Position numbers and translations under genes: made by a program. The notes under the pieces were generated by a model that had not been told where the DNA came from, made no database searches, and saw only the letters and a list, made by a program, of their open reading frames with translations. Below are positions 1-6,667 of a stretch of DNA of 8,584 bases, piece after piece (within the stretch, counting starts at the first letter, position 1; every line of letters begins with the position of its first letter). The stretch is from contig RFJF01000724.1 of assembly GCA_003695455.1 (NCBI GenBank), positions 1 through 8,584 on the forward strand, written 5' to 3'. Origin of the DNA: Chloroflexota bacterium. GTDB taxonomy: Bacteria > Chloroflexota > Anaerolineae > 4572-78 > J111.

Positions 1-212
1 GCCAAACCCTGCGCCGTCTGCCCGTCAGCGGCGATATTATTTTCACCATTCGTATTTACAGCCGGTCGCTGTCATCGCTGGCGGGGCAGCCGGAACGCGC
101 CGCCCAATTGGCCGCCGCGCTGCGCGGCCTCAGCCCGGACATGCTGGCCTACAAAGCCATGCCCGCGCTCGCAGATGCCGCTATCGGCTGGCTGGAGGCC
201 GTTTCCGGCTAG
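1..212 (+). CDS. 3' end of an unrecognised protein gene (partial)
   Basis: The last 69 codons of a plus-strand gene are visible, in the frame that begins at base 3 and ends with TAG at 210-212. Codons mostly end in G or C, like the neighbouring genes, which supports real coding. The visible tail contains LPVSGDIIFTIRIYSRSLSS, then an alanine- and leucine-rich stretch (AAQLAAALRGLSPDMLAYKA), and ends in AIGWLEAVSG. It looks like a soluble alpha-helical C-terminus. I see no membrane segment and no motif I can name, so no function is assigned. The start lies outside the window. A promoter-like sequence begins only 8 bases after its stop, so it is probably not co-transcribed with lepA, although read-through is possible. 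Confidence 0.7.
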   Translation, partial: QTLRRLPVSGDIIFTIRIYSRSLSSLAGQPERAAQLAAALRGLSPDMLAYKAMPALADAAIGWLEAVSG

Positions 213-219
213 CGCCCGT

Positions 220-248
220 TTCACCTTTTGCCCCGATTGCAGTATAAT
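220..248 (+). promoter_or_regulatory. Probable sigma-70-type promoter upstream of lepA
   Basis: TTCACC at 220-225 (4 of 6 matches to TTGACA) and a perfect TATAAT at 243-248 are separated by 17 bases, the optimal spacing. It starts 8 bases after the stop of the preceding gene and points at lepA. Transcription would start near 255, giving a leader of about 220 bases before the ATG at 476. That leader holds a small hairpin (GCAGAG 259-264 with CTCTGC 281-286), the 9-mer inverted repeat with its T6 tract, and the heptamer tract. The call rests on sequence match only. Confidence 0.5.
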
Positions 249-333
249 TTCTAATTCGGCAGAGAAACAGCCGCCGGCAGCTCTGCATTAAACCGCGGTA
301 ACTCGAAACAACGTTGAATTCTGCTTGAAAATC

Positions 334-398
334 GACAGGATTAACAGGATTCACAAGATTATGTTTAATAAAATCCTGATAATCCTGTGAATCCTGTC
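334..398. repeat. Inverted repeat built from 9-base tandem units
   Basis: The left arm (334-360) is three 9-mers: GACAGGATT, AACAGGATT, CACAAGATT. An 11-base AT-rich loop (361-371) separates it from the right arm (372-398): AATCCTGAT, AATCCTGTG, AATCCTGTC. The arms match in about 23 of 27 positions, so DNA or RNA could fold into a long hairpin. Each arm is itself a tandem array of the core ACAGGATT. A T6 tract at 403-408 lies four bases after the stem, so on the plus strand it could act as a weak terminator or attenuator, though the stem is AT-rich. From memory, ACAGGATT-type dispersed repeats occur between genes in several bacterial phyla. No transposase or attachment site is visible nearby. 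Confidence 0.85.
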
Positions 399-441
399 TA
401 AATTTTTTCACCACGGTTGTGTGCAGACCAACTCGGCCGCC

Positions 442-476
442 AATCGTAAATCTAAAATCTGAAATCGTAAATCAAA
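442..476 (+). repeat. Five in-phase heptamers (AATCNNA) ending in the lepA start codon
   Basis: Five consecutive 7-base units are seen: AATCGTA (442), AATCTAA (449), AATCTGA (456), AATCGTA (463) and AATCAAA (470-476). The last base of the fifth unit is the A of the lepA ATG. There are no spacers, so this is a simple tandem array and not CRISPR. It fills the place where a Shine-Dalgarno sequence would be and contains no purine-rich GGAG-type motif. Such heptamer tracts resemble the short tandemly repeated repetitive (STRR) sequences described in cyanobacteria. That comparison is from memory. Confidence 0.8.
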
Positions 477-2287
477 TGGACCAATCACACATTAGAAATT
501 TTTGCATCATTGCCCACATTGACCACGGCAAAAGCACGCTGGCCGACCGCCTGCTGCAAGTAACCGGCACCATTTCTGAACGGGAAATGCAGGAGCAGTT
601 TCTGGACGGGATGGATTTGGAACGCGAAAAAGGCGTAACCATCAAAGCCTCTGCTGTGCGGATGAACTACACCGCCGCCGACGGCGCAGCGTATGAACTC
701 AACCTGATTGACACCCCCGGCCACGTGGATTTTACCTACGAGGTTAGCCGGGCGCTGGCTGCCTGCGAAGGGGCCATTCTGGTGGTGGATGCTACGCAGG
801 GCATCGAGGCCCAAACGCTGGCAAACCTCTATCTGGCGCTGGATTACAACCTTGAAATCATCCCGGTGGTCAACAAGGTTGATCTGCCCTCGGCGCGGCC
901 CGACGAGGTGGCGCAGGAAATTGAAGATTTGATTGGGCTGGACGCCGCCGACGTGCTGCCGGTCAGTGCCAAAACCGGGCAGGGCGTGCCGGAACTGCTC
1001 GAACGGCTGGTGGCGCAGGTTCCGCCTCCCCGCGGCAACCCCGACGCTCCCCTGCGCGCCCTGATTTTTGACAGCCACTACGATGCCTACAAAGGCGTCA
1101 TTGCCTACCTGCGCGTGGTAGACGGCCAACTGCAAAAACGCCAGCCGCTTTATTTGATGGCTACGGAAAAAACCATTGAACCGATTGAGTTTGGGGTCTT
1201 CAAACCCAAAATGCAGCCCACATCCAATCTTGGCGCGGGCGAGGTGGGGTACGTGGCAACCGGCCTCAAAACCATCCGCGAACTGCGCGTGGGCGACACC
1301 GTCACCCTCAAATCCAGCGCCGAGGATGGCTCGCTGAAACCGCTGCCCGGCTACAAGCCGGTCAAGCCGATGGTTTTTGCCGGCTTCTATCCCACCGAAT
1401 CGGACGGCTACCCCCTGCTGAAAGACGCGCTGGAAAAGTTGCAGTTGAATGACGCCTCGCTGGTGTACGAGCCGGAAAACAGCCAGGCGCTCGGTTTTGG
1501 CTTTCGGGTGGGATTCCTGGGGCTGTTCCACATGGAAATCATTCAGGAACGGCTGGAACGCGAGTACGACATTGACCTGCTGGCTACCGCGCCCAGCGTG
1601 GAATATCAAATTGAAAAAGTGGGCGGCGAAATCATTGTCATTGACAACCCCGCCGACATGCCCGACCCCAACCACATTGAATCTGTGGCCGAGCCGTGGG
1701 TGCACATCAGCATTTACACCCCCGCCGATTACATTGGCCCCATTATGGAAATCACCACCAAGCGGCGCGGCGAGTTCATCAAAATGGAATACCTGGATGA
1801 AACCCGTGTGCTGATGGAATATTTTTTGCCGCTGAGCGAAATGATTGTAGATTTTTACGACCAGCTCAAAAGCGCCACCAAAGGTTACGCCTCGCTGGAT
1901 TACCGCTTTGAGGAATACCGCCCCAGCGACCTGGTGAAACTGGACGTGCTGGTCAACGGCGACCCGGTAGACGCGCTGAGCATCATTGTTCACCGCGAGC
2001 AGAGCTACCCCCGCGGCCAGAAACTGGTCAGCAAACTGAAAGAGGTCATCCCCCGGCAGCAATTTGTGGTACCCATTCAGGCCGCCGTGGGTAAAAAAGT
2101 CATCAGCCGGGCCAACGTGAAAGCCCTGCGCAAAGACGTGCTGGCAAAATGTTACGGCGGCGATATCACCCGCAAGCGAAAACTGCTGGAAAAACAGAAA
2201 AAGGGCAAAAAGCGGATGAAAATGGTCGGCAGCGTCGAAATTCCGCAAGAGGCGTTTATGTCGGTTCTCAGTTTGGGAGATGAGTGA
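476..2287 (+). CDS. lepA: Elongation factor 4 (LepA), ribosomal back-translocase GTPase
   Basis: This is a 603-residue translational GTPase, full length for the family (E. coli about 599). LepA binds ribosomes, promotes back-translocation or rescue of stalled elongation, and affects initiation and ribosome assembly. All GTP-binding motifs are present: G1 AHIDHGKS (13-20), G2 region with GVTI (53-56), G3 DTPGH (79-83, H83 being the catalytic histidine), G4 NKVD (133-136) and G5 SAK (164-166). The LepA-specific C-terminal domain is clear, with [19 protein letters not shown], then GKKRM and IPQEAF close to the end. It has no EF-G domain IV, which separates it from EF-G. The start is placed at ATG 476 because the protein from there matches LepA N-termini ([20 protein letters not shown]). 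The frame stays open to a GTG at 419, but those 19 codons are read from repeat DNA. No Shine-Dalgarno sequence precedes the ATG. The stop overlaps the next gene by 8 bases. Confidence 0.98.
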   Translation: MDQSHIRNFCIIAHIDHGKSTLADRLLQVTGTISEREMQEQFLDGMDLEREKGVTIKASAVRMNYTAADGAAYELNLIDTPGHVDFTYEVSRALAACEGAILVVDATQGIEAQTLANLYLALDYNLEIIPVVNKVDLPSARPDEVAQEIEDLIGLDAADVLPVSAKTGQGVPELLERLVAQVPPPRGNPDAPLRALIFDSHYDAYKGVIAYLRVVDGQLQKRQPLYLMATEKTIEPIEFGVFKPKMQPTSNLGAGEVGYVATGLKTIRELRVGDTVTLKSSAEDGSLKPLPGYKPVKPMVFAGFYPTESDGYPLLKDALEKLQLNDASLVYEPENSQALGFGFRVGFLGLFHMEIIQERLEREYDIDLLATAPSVEYQIEKVGGEIIVIDNPADMPDPNHIESVAEPWVHISIYTPADYIGPIMEITTKRRGEFIKMEYLDETRVLMEYFLPLSEMIVDFYDQLKSATKGYASLDYRFEEYRPSDLVKLDVLVNGDPVDALSIIVHREQSYPRGQKLVSKLKEVIPRQQFVVPIQAAVGKKVISRANVKALRKDVLAKCYGGDITRKRKLLEKQKKGKKRMKMVGSVEIPQEAFMSVLSLGDE

Positions 2288-3806
2288 GGAGAAAAAGTTG
2301 AACCAAAAATTGCAACGCTTGCAAAGTCTGTTAAAAGATGTGACCAACCTGAACAACGCGTCGGCGTTGCTGGGGTGGGACCAGCAAACCTACATGCCCC
2401 CCGGCGGCGCGGCGGCGCGGGCCGAACAGCTTGCCACGCTGGAAAAACTGGCCCACCAACTGTTCACCACCGATGAAATCGGCCAACTGCTCGCCGATTT
2501 GGCCGACGCCGGTTTTGAGTACGATTCTGACGAGGCCGCACTGGTTCGGGTGGCTCGCCGCGAGTACGATTTGGCCCGCAAACTCCCGCCCGCGCTGGTG
2601 GAGGAGATGAGCCGCACCTTTTCGCTGGCCCAGCAAATCTGGCAAAAAGCCCGCGCCGAAAAGGACTTCTCGCAATTTCAGGATATTCTTGCCAAAATTG
2701 TTGACCTCAACATTCAGGCCGCAGAAGCCTACGGCTACGACGACAATATTTACGATGCCCTGCTCAACCAGTTTGAACCCGGCATGAAAACCGCCGAAGT
2801 TGACGCCGTGTTCAATCAACTGAAGGCCGAACTGGTGCCGCTGGTGCAGGCCATTTCGGCCAAAAAAGAAACCGTGGATGATTCGCCGTTGCGGCAGAAT
2901 TTTGACGAGCAGGCCCAGTGGGATTTTGGCCTGATTCCCCTGCGGGCCATTGGCTTTGATTTTGAACGGGGCCGGCAAGACAAATCGGCGCACCCGTTTA
3001 CCACCAGTTTTTCCGTAAACGATGTGCGCGTGACCACCCGCGTTTACAAAGACCAGTTTGCCACGGCCATTTTTGGCACCCTGCACGAAGGCGGCCACGC
3101 CCTGTACGAGCAGGGCAGCGCCGCGGAACTGGACGGTACCATGCTGGCCGGCGGCACATCGCTGGGCGTCCACGAATCGCAATCGCGGTTGTGGGAAAAC
3201 GTGGTCGGGCGCAGCCGCGCCTTCTGGCAGTTTTACTACCCCCGCTTGCAGGAATTTTTCCCGGCGCAGTTGGGGCAGGTGTCGCTGGATGATTTTTACC
3301 GGGCCATCAACCGGGTAGAACCGTCTTTCATTCGGGTAGAGGCCGATGAAGTGACGTACAATCTGCACATCTTTCTTCGATTTGAGTTGGAGCAGGAGTT
3401 GCTCACCGGCCGGCTGGCGGTGGCGGATTTGCCGGCGGCGTGGAACGCAAAAATGCAGAGCTACCTGGGCGTGACCCCGCCCGATGATTCGCAGGGAGTG
3501 TTGCAGGATATCCACTGGTCCGGCGGCATGATGGGCTACTTTCCTACCTACACGCTGGGCAACGTGATGTCGCTGCAATTTTACAACCGGGCGCTGGCCG
3601 ACATTCCCGATTTGCCGGAGCAGTTTGCCCGTGGTGAATTCGGGGCGCTGCTGGGCTGGTTCCGCGAGCACATTCACCGTCACGGCCGCAAATACACCGC
3701 CACCGAACTCATTCGCCGCACCACCGGCGATGACGGCATCAAAGCCGGGCCGTATCTGGCCTACATCAGGCAAAAGTATTCAGACATTTACGGGCTGGGG
3801 GAATGA
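2280..3806 (+). CDS. M32 family metallocarboxypeptidase (Taq carboxypeptidase type)
   Basis: A 508-residue cytoplasmic zinc carboxypeptidase that removes C-terminal amino acids from peptides; about 500 residues is usual for the family. The M32 hallmarks appear in order: HPF (238-240), DVRVT (248-252), the zinc-binding HEGGH (269-273, catalytic E270), HES (298-300, E299 the third zinc ligand), [10 protein letters not shown] (351-360) and GVLQDIHW (406-413). No signal peptide or membrane segment is seen. Every key residue is intact, so it should be active. The ATG at 2280 overlaps the lepA end by 8 bases, implying translational coupling. An in-frame TTG at 2298 has an AGGAG six bases upstream (2287-2291) and would give a 502-residue protein. 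The first conserved block ([10 protein letters not shown]) starts at residue 31, so both starts keep the whole domain. The physiological substrate cannot be read from sequence; general peptide turnover is likely. Confidence 0.96.
   Translation: MSEEKKLNQKLQRLQSLLKDVTNLNNASALLGWDQQTYMPPGGAAARAEQLATLEKLAHQLFTTDEIGQLLADLADAGFEYDSDEAALVRVARREYDLARKLPPALVEEMSRTFSLAQQIWQKARAEKDFSQFQDILAKIVDLNIQAAEAYGYDDNIYDALLNQFEPGMKTAEVDAVFNQLKAELVPLVQAISAKKETVDDSPLRQNFDEQAQWDFGLIPLRAIGFDFERGRQDKSAHPFTTSFSVNDVRVTTRVYKDQFATAIFGTLHEGGHALYEQGSAAELDGTMLAGGTSLGVHESQSRLWENVVGRSRAFWQFYYPRLQEFFPAQLGQVSLDDFYRAINRVEPSFIRVEADEVTYNLHIFLRFELEQELLTGRLAVADLPAAWNAKMQSYLGVTPPDDSQGVLQDIHWSGGMMGYFPTYTLGNVMSLQFYNRALADIPDLPEQFARGEFGALLGWFREHIHRHGRKYTATELIRRTTGDDGIKAGPYLAYIRQKYSDIYGLGE
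2287..2291 (+). promoter_or_regulatory. AGGAG ribosome-binding site that may set the M32 peptidase start
   Basis: AGGAG lies 6 bases before an in-frame TTG at 2298-2300, which is good Shine-Dalgarno spacing. It lies downstream of the ATG at 2280, so it cannot serve that start. In front of the ATG only GGGAG (2275-2279) is present, directly abutting the codon with no spacing. The site therefore argues for initiation at TTG 2298, just after the lepA stop, while the ATG would rely on coupling to lepA. Confidence 0.45.
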
Positions 3807-3808
3807 GA

Positions 3809-3922
3809 CAGAATTCAGAATACAGAGCACAGAATACAGACAGTGGTTTTACAGATTTGAAAACTGCACCCTGTCATCTGAAATCCAGACTCTGAACTCT
3901 GGACTCTGGAATCTGGAATCTG
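3809..3922. repeat. Inverted heptamer arrays filling the gap before miaA
   Basis: The left array (3809-3843) is five 7-mers: CAGAATT, CAGAATA, CAGAGCA, CAGAATA, CAGACAG. The right array reads in the opposite sense with the unit TCTGRAN: TCTGAAA (3877), a degenerate TCCAGAC (3884), TCTGAAC (3891), TCTGGAC (3898), TCTGGAA (3905), TCTGGAA (3912) and TCTG (3919-3922), all exactly 7 bases apart. The reverse complement of the right unit is NNNCAGA, the same core as the left array, so the two can pair. Between them, CAGT..TTTT (3841-3850) can pair with AAAACTG (3860-3866), adding an inner stem. The element starts two bases after the M32 stop and ends three bases before the miaA ATG. It is the same kind of element as the tract before lepA, with a different core. 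Confidence 0.85.
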
Positions 3923-3925
3923 CCC

Positions 3926-4873
3926 ATGCTTTCACTACTGGTAATTGTTGGCCCAACTGCGGTGGGCAAAACCGCACTGTCCCTGCAACTGGCGCAAAAA
4001 TTCCCGCTGGAAATCATCTCTGCCGATTCCCGGCAGATTTACCGTGGCTGCAACATCGGCACGGCCAAGGCCACCCCCGCCGAGCGCGCCGCGGTGCCGC
4101 ACCATCTGCTTGACGTGGCAGACCCCGACCAAATTGTGACGCTGGCCGAATTTCAGGCGCGGGCGTACGCGCTCATTGAACAAATTAGCGCCCGCCGCCG
4201 GTTGCCGGCGCTGGTGGGCGGCACAGGCCAGTGGGTTAAGGCCGTGGTTGAAGGGTGGGGCATTCCGCGGGTTCCCCCCGATTTTGCCCTGCGTGCCGAA
4301 CTGGAAGCTCGCGCCGCCAAAGTTGGCGGGGCAGCGCTCCACGCCGAACTGTCTGCCGTTGACCCGCAGGCCGCCGCCAAAATTGACCCCCGCAACCTGC
4401 GCCGGGTGATTAGGGCGCTGGAAGTGTTCCGCAAAACCGGCGTTCCCATCAGTGTGCACCAGCAAAAAAATCTGCCGCCGTACAATATTTTGCAAATTGG
4501 GCTGACCATGCCCCGCGAAGCGTTGTACGCGCGGGTTGACCGGCGCATTGACCGGATGATGGAAATGGGGCTGCTGGATGAAGTCCGGCAACTGGAGCAA
4601 GCCGGATACGATTGGCAAATGCCGGCCATGATGGGGTTGGGTTACAAACAGATGGGGCAATATTTGCGCGGAGAAGTCTCGCTGGATGAGGCGGTGGCGC
4701 TCATAAAAAAAGAAACACGCCGTTTTGTGCGGCAGCAGTACAACTGGTTCCGGCTGGATGACCCGGCCATTCGCTGGTTTGAACTGGCTCCGGAGGGCGG
4801 CGCGCCGGTGGCAGAGATTTACAGCCTGATAGAGGTTGAGTTGCAGCCCCGGATTCCGCCACAGTCGGTCTAA
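3926..4873 (+). CDS. miaA: tRNA dimethylallyltransferase MiaA
   Basis: A 315-residue enzyme that transfers the dimethylallyl group from DMAPP to N6 of adenosine 37 in tRNAs reading codons that start with U, giving i6A37. The length is normal. The P-loop-type motif GPTAVGKT is at 9-16, followed by SADSRQIYRG (32-41, with the catalytic D34 and S35 region), HHLLDVADP (59-67), GGTGQW (98-103), RNLRRVIRALEVF (156-168), GLGYKQ (237-242) and RRFVRQQYNWFR (265-276), all family landmarks. The usual GGTGLY is GGTGQW here; a Q at this position matches what I recall from Chloroflexota. The ATG at 3926 is chosen because the P-loop follows at the expected distance. The only Shine-Dalgarno-like sequence is the GGA of a TCTGGAA heptamer seven or eight bases upstream. 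The gene converges on the kinase gene, and the two stops overlap (4870-4873). Confidence 0.97.
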   Translation: MLSLLVIVGPTAVGKTALSLQLAQKFPLEIISADSRQIYRGCNIGTAKATPAERAAVPHHLLDVADPDQIVTLAEFQARAYALIEQISARRRLPALVGGTGQWVKAVVEGWGIPRVPPDFALRAELEARAAKVGGAALHAELSAVDPQAAAKIDPRNLRRVIRALEVFRKTGVPISVHQQKNLPPYNILQIGLTMPREALYARVDRRIDRMMEMGLLDEVRQLEQAGYDWQMPAMMGLGYKQMGQYLRGEVSLDEAVALIKKETRRFVRQQYNWFRLDDPAIRWFELAPEGGAPVAEIYSLIEVELQPRIPPQSV

Positions 4874-6462
4874 AGTTGCAATTTGCGGGCTTTTAAATGC
4901 CGGTTGTCAAGCGGAAGTTCAACGCTGAATGTGGTTCCGGCTTCTTTGGTACTTTCCACCCAAATCTTGCCGCCGCAAACATCAACCATGCCGCGCACAA
5001 TTGCCAGCCCCAGGCCGGCGCCGCCGTGTTCGCGGGTGAGCGTGTTTTCGGCCTGGTAGAAGCGGTCAAATACTTTTTCCAGACTTTCCGGCGGAATGGG
5101 CTTGCCCGTGTTATTCACAGAGATGGTGCCAAATTCGCCATTTGTTCCGGCAGAAATTTTAATTTGTCCGTTGAGCGGGGTGAATTTCACCGCGTTGTGC
5201 AGCAAATTAACCAGAATCAAATCCAGTTTTTTGCGGTCAATAATCATTTCTGGAAAATCGGCGGGAATGTTCACCTGCATATCAAGGTTCTTCTCTTTAA
5301 CCATCAATGTCATTTCTTCGGTGAGGCCCTGAATAACATCTTGCAGAATCACCTTCTCATTTGAAAGTTTTACCACGCCACTTTCCAAATACTGCAAATA
5401 CAGCATGTCATCAATGAGCGCGCGCAGGCGCATGGCGTTGCGGGTAATATTTGCCACGTATTCCCGCTGGTCATCCGAGGTGTCCTCTTCGAGCACCGTT
5501 GCGTAGCCCATCAAAATTGCCAGCGGCGTGCGGAGTTCGTGAGCGGCAATGTTGATGAATTCACTTTTCATGTGGTCCAGCATTTGAAGCTGCTGGTACG
5601 CTTCCTGAATCTCGGTGAACAACCGGGCGTTTTCCAGCGCTACGCCGGCCTGCCCGCACAACACAGACAGCAGTTCCGAATCTCCGGGGGCAAAGTGGTT
5701 TTCTGTTTGCCCCAAAATCAATACGCCAAGTGTTGAGTTTTGGGATTTCAGCGGTGCAATTAGCACCGATTCTGCCTGTAAATCTTGTAAAATTTGTTGG
5801 TGGGCAGGGTTACTTTGGTAAAGTTCCTGCGATGTAATGTTGTCGTTTTCAAGCAACCCGCAAGATAATTGCTCGCTGGCTGCAACCTGAGAATCTGTGG
5901 GGTAGCTGTGTAATGTTCGGGTGATTTCACCATCGTGAATCAGGTGAATACCGGCAAAGGAGGCGTTTGTTTCGTTTTGGGCAATTCTCAAAACGCGGTT
6001 GAGCAGGCTTTCTTCGTCAACCGTTGACATGAGTGTTTTGTTCAACTCAAACAAGGGAATCAGCGACCGGAGCCGGGAGTTTTCCTGGCGCAACCGTTCT
6101 TTGTCCAGCGCTTTTGAAATGGCGGCGCTCAACTCTTTTGGGGTAAACGGCTTCAGAATAAATTCATCAATGCCCAGTTTGAGGGCGTTGATGGCCATGT
6201 CCATGGTGCTGAAGCCGGTCATTGTGACGCAAATAATGCCGGGGTCAAATTCTTTGAGTTGCTGCGCAATCTCAAGCCCACTCATTCCCGGCATTTTAAT
6301 GTCCGTCAGAAGCAGGTCAAACTTGTTGTGTCTGGCAATATCAATGGCTTCAAAACCATTGTGCGCGCTTTCAATCTGATATCCCTGCGAGATGAGAATG
6401 CGCTTGCACAGGTCAAGCACATCCATCTCGTCGTCTACAATTAAAATTTTCTCTTTAGCCAT
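4870..6462 (-). CDS. Soluble hybrid histidine kinase, REC-GAF-HisKA-HATPase
   Basis: A 530-residue two-component protein with an N-terminal receiver domain (about 3-120): acidic pair D10/D11, phosphoacceptor D54 in LLTDIKMPG, T82 and K104. A short coiled linker (about 120-145) leads to a GAF-like sensor region (about 146-280). The HisKA domain follows, with the H-box INIAAHELRTP (phosphorylated H308), then the catalytic ATPase domain with N-box N419/N423 and G2 box GGAGLGL (480-486). In the G1 box the usual DxGxG is NTGKP (451-455): Asp is Asn and the second Gly is Pro. This variant occurs in active kinases such as the CusS group. No membrane segment or output domain is present, so it is a cytoplasmic relay protein needing a partner. 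ATG 6462 is preferred because MAKEKILIVDDE is a typical receiver start. The frame continues to GTG 6585. A GGGGAG lies 12 bases before the ATG, longer than ideal. The stop overlaps miaA's. Confidence 0.93.
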   Translation of the reverse strand: MAKEKILIVDDEMDVLDLCKRILISQGYQIESAHNGFEAIDIARHNKFDLLLTDIKMPGMSGLEIAQQLKEFDPGIICVTMTGFSTMDMAINALKLGIDEFILKPFTPKELSAAISKALDKERLRQENSRLRSLIPLFELNKTLMSTVDEESLLNRVLRIAQNETNASFAGIHLIHDGEITRTLHSYPTDSQVAASEQLSCGLLENDNITSQELYQSNPAHQQILQDLQAESVLIAPLKSQNSTLGVLILGQTENHFAPGDSELLSVLCGQAGVALENARLFTEIQEAYQQLQMLDHMKSEFINIAAHELRTPLAILMGYATVLEEDTSDDQREYVANITRNAMRLRALIDDMLYLQYLESGVVKLSNEKVILQDVIQGLTEEMTLMVKEKNLDMQVNIPADFPEMIIDRKKLDLILVNLLHNAVKFTPLNGQIKISAGTNGEFGTISVNNTGKPIPPESLEKVFDRFYQAENTLTREHGGAGLGLAIVRGMVDVCGGKIWVESTKEAGTTFSVELPLDNRHLKARKLQL

Positions 6463-6594
6463 AGAAACAATTTGCTCCCCGTAATCCAATGACGAAATGT
6501 AGAGGCCGGGTTGGGGCTGTTCCCACACATCTCCAAACTTAACCGGCGATGGCCTGAAAAGCTGGCTCCTGAGGTTTGCTGCCACACTTTATTG

Positions 6595-6603
6595 ATTATA
6601 CCA
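6595..6603 (-). promoter_or_regulatory. Extended -10 promoter for the hybrid kinase
   Basis: The minus strand reads TGGTATAAT, a perfect TATAAT with the TGN of an extended -10 element. A weak -35 (TTGCAT) lies 16 bases upstream. Transcription should start near 6588, giving a leader of about 125 bases to ATG 6462, while GTG 6585 would lie almost at the 5' end. This element is the main content of the 205-base gap 6463-6667 between the kinase and the ABC ATPase gene. I saw no convincing terminator for the ABC operon there. Confidence 0.5.
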
Positions 6604-6667
6604 CTGCGTGGACGCCATGCAAGCCTGTATTGTTGTTGAGGTTGCCGGCAAAATTTTGGACTCCTGA

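Noticed and set aside
181..414. 77-residue minus-strand reading frame across the lepA leader
   Set aside because: Its N-terminal half ([15 protein letters not shown]) is just the translation of the 9-mer repeat, and its end lies antisense to the upstream gene.
419..475. GTG-initiated 19-residue extension of LepA
   Set aside because: It is translated from the heptamer repeat ([11 protein letters not shown]); LepA proteins begin close to the MDQSHIRN start.
485..2356. 623-codon open frame antisense to the whole of lepA
   Set aside because: It mirrors lepA codon bias; the protein is rich in His, Gln and Phe with no domain, and lepA is certain on the other strand.
2331..3773. 480-codon open frame antisense to the M32 peptidase gene
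   Set aside because: It is the same shadow effect; the composition is unlike a folded protein and no motif is present.
3809..3922. CRISPR array
   Set aside because: Units are 7 bases with no spacers, the arrays are inverted, and no cas gene is near.
3625..4113. 162-codon plus-strand frame bridging the M32 gene, the repeat gap and miaA
   Set aside because: It is out of frame with both real genes, and its middle is the translated CAGA/TCTG repeat.
3935..4660. 241-codon open frame antisense to miaA
   Set aside because: It is a shadow of miaA with no recognisable domain.
6619..6645. Small hairpin GCAAGCCT / AGGTTGC in the gap upstream of the kinase
   Set aside because: It has one bulge, a stem of about seven pairs and no T tract on either strand; too weak to call a terminator.
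6649..6658. Perfect palindrome CAAAATTTTG just downstream of the ABC ATPase stop, as a terminator
   Set aside because: It has no loop, no GC stem and no following T run; such a short AT palindrome is easily a chance event.
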